Shown here: piece by piece, positions 14,292 through 15,280 of the stretch
Layout: each line of letters starts with the position of its first letter
How positions within the stretch are numbered: the stretch's first letter is position 1
Assembly (NCBI GenBank): GCA_947479185.1
Contig: CANJYY010000020.1
Location: 1-15,280, forward strand
Direction: 5' to 3'
From: Caulobacteraceae bacterium
GTDB lineage: Bacteria > Pseudomonadota > Alphaproteobacteria > Caulobacterales > Caulobacteraceae
Length of the DNA stretch: 15,280 bases
Notes under the pieces: model-generated
Seen by the model: the letters and a program-made list of their open reading frames with translations, nothing else
Databases searched by the model: none
What the model was told of the DNA's origin: nothing
Program-made: the position numbers and the translations under genes

Positions 14292-15280
14292 ATGCGCACA
14301 GAAACGCCCCAGCCCGTCCGCCTGGCCGAGTACCGGCCGCCCGCCTACCTGATCGACGAGGTCTTCCTCGACTTCGATCTGCAGCCCTCGGCCACGCGGG
14401 TGAAGGCCCGGCTGACGGTCCGGCGCAACGGCGACCACGCCGACCCGCTGGTGCTCGACGGCGAAGGGCTGAAGACCCTCTCCGTCATGATCGACGGCGT
14501 GCTGCATGCCTTCGAGGCGACGCCCGAGACCCTGACCCTGTCGGACCTGCCGGCCGGCTTCACGCTGGAGACCGAGGTCGAGATCGACCCGCTGGCCAAC
14601 ACCGCGCTGATGGGCCTGTACATGTCCGGCGGCCGGTTCTGCACCCAGTGCGAGGCCGAGGGCTTCCGCCGCATCACCTGGTTCCTCGACCGGCCCGACG
14701 TGCTCAGCCGCTACACGGTGCGCATGGAGGCCGACACGGCCTTCCACCGCCTGCTGGCCAACGGCAACCTGGTCGAGAGCGGCCCGGCCGGCGAGGATCG
14801 CCACTACGCCGTCTGGAACGACCCCTTCCCCAAGCCCTGCTACCTGTTCGCGCTGGTGGCCGGTGAGCTGGACGAACTGGTCGACAGCTTCGTCACCATG
14901 AGCGGCCGCACCGTCGACCTGCGCATCTACGTCGACCCGGGCATGTCGGCCCGCGCCGAATACGCCATGGACAGCCTCAAGCGGGCGATGAAGTGGGACG
15001 AGGACGCCTTCGGCCGCGAGTACGACCTGGACCTGTTCATGATCGTCGCCGTGCGCGACTTCAACTTCGGGGCCATGGAGAACAAGGGCCTCAACATCTT
15101 CAACTCGGCCCTGCTGCTGGCGGACTCCGCGACCGCGACCGACATGGACTACAAGCGCATCGAGAGCGTCGTGGCCCATGAGTATTTCCACAACTGGACC
15201 GGCGACCGGATCACATGCCGTGACTGGTTCCAGCTGTGCCTGAAGGAGGGTCTGACGGTGTTCCGCGACCAGGCCTTCAG
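14292..15280 (+). CDS. pepN: Aminopeptidase N (M1 zinc metallopeptidase), 3' part missing
   Basis: The first 329 residues of a PepN-type aminopeptidase, about 860-880 aa when complete, are present; the frame is open to the window edge. It removes N-terminal residues from peptides in the cytosol during protein turnover. The N-terminal beta domain carries 'GRFCTQCEAEGFRRITWFL', nearly identical to the E. coli PepN segment that holds the N-terminus-binding Glu (E121 here). The exopeptidase motif GAMEN is at 260-264. The zinc site HEYFH (H296, E297, H300) is followed by E319 (LKEG), giving HExxH-x18-E. These positions differ by one from E. coli PepN (H297, E298, H301, E320), which supports the chosen ATG. 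No signal peptide is present. There is no evident Shine-Dalgarno sequence, and a -10-like box lies just upstream, so the mRNA may be nearly leaderless. Confidence 0.96.
   Translation, partial: MRTETPQPVRLAEYRPPAYLIDEVFLDFDLQPSATRVKARLTVRRNGDHADPLVLDGEGLKTLSVMIDGVLHAFEATPETLTLSDLPAGFTLETEVEIDPLANTALMGLYMSGGRFCTQCEAEGFRRITWFLDRPDVLSRYTVRMEADTAFHRLLANGNLVESGPAGEDRHYAVWNDPFPKPCYLFALVAGELDELVDSFVTMSGRTVDLRIYVDPGMSARAEYAMDSLKRAMKWDEDAFGREYDLDLFMIVAVRDFNFGAMENKGLNIFNSALLLADSATATDMDYKRIESVVAHEYFHNWTGDRITCRDWFQLCLKEGLTVFRDQAF

Noticed and set aside
14232..15191. A 319-codon minus-strand open frame at the right end
   Set aside because: It is a shadow of pepN, whose catalytic motifs are intact on the plus strand.
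1..15280. CRISPR array, tRNA, rRNA, transposase, integrase, toxin-antitoxin or defence genes
   Set aside because: I looked for regularly spaced repeats, tRNA-like cloverleaf ends, recombinase motifs and paired small genes on both strands and found none that I could support.

Overview
The window is high-GC, densely packed DNA from what looks like an alphaproteobacterium of the order Caulobacterales (Caulobacter, Phenylobacterium or Brevundimonas type). This placement is an inference. It rests on the codon bias, two TonB-dependent receptors, a paired acyl-CoA dehydrogenase operon, an intergenic palindromic repeat of a type I associate with this group, and GANTC sites in a promoter region. I see no rRNA, tRNA, CRISPR array, transposase, integrase or phage structural gene. 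It reads as ordinary chromosome rather than a mobile island.

Left part (1-2660, + strand). The 3' portion of a TonB-dependent receptor enters from the left edge and ends at a strong hairpin terminator (2079-2113). A small secreted protein follows, with a proline-rich stretch and a coiled coil. It converges on and overlaps the next operon by 8 bp.

Copper-type import operon (5949 down to 2652, - strand). The order is a DUF2946-type small membrane/periplasmic protein, then a TonB-dependent receptor with the CxxxM and HxM copper-site residues of the OprC/NosA family, then a dedicated TonB protein starting 2 nt after the receptor stop. These three fit one job: moving copper across the outer membrane with its own energy transducer. 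A divergent gene (6081-7664, +) encodes an exported amidase-signature hydrolase with a complete Lys-Ser-Ser triad.

Envelope pair (10692 down to 7838, - strand). A membrane-anchored Sel1-repeat protein overlaps by ATGA with a secreted right-handed beta-helix protein. The Sel1 protein also carries a short stretch resembling half of a peptidoglycan-binding repeat. A 23-bp perfect palindrome and two GANTC sites lie upstream. A palindromic repeat element (about 7690-7790) separates this pair from the amidase.

Fatty acid/isoprenoid/steroid-type acyl-CoA oxidation operon (13388 down to 11027, - strand). Two different acyl-CoA dehydrogenase subunits lie 16 nt apart and end at a hairpin terminator. 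Their residues suggest an alpha2-beta2 enzyme with one catalytic subunit.

Right edge (+ strand). A conserved 192-aa protein of unknown function is followed by the first 329 residues of aminopeptidase N (PepN), which runs off the window.

I found no clearly new defence or mobile system. The most worthwhile leads are the copper receptor/TonB/DUF2946 operon, the Sel1/beta-helix envelope pair with its promoter palindrome, and the asymmetric dehydrogenase pair.
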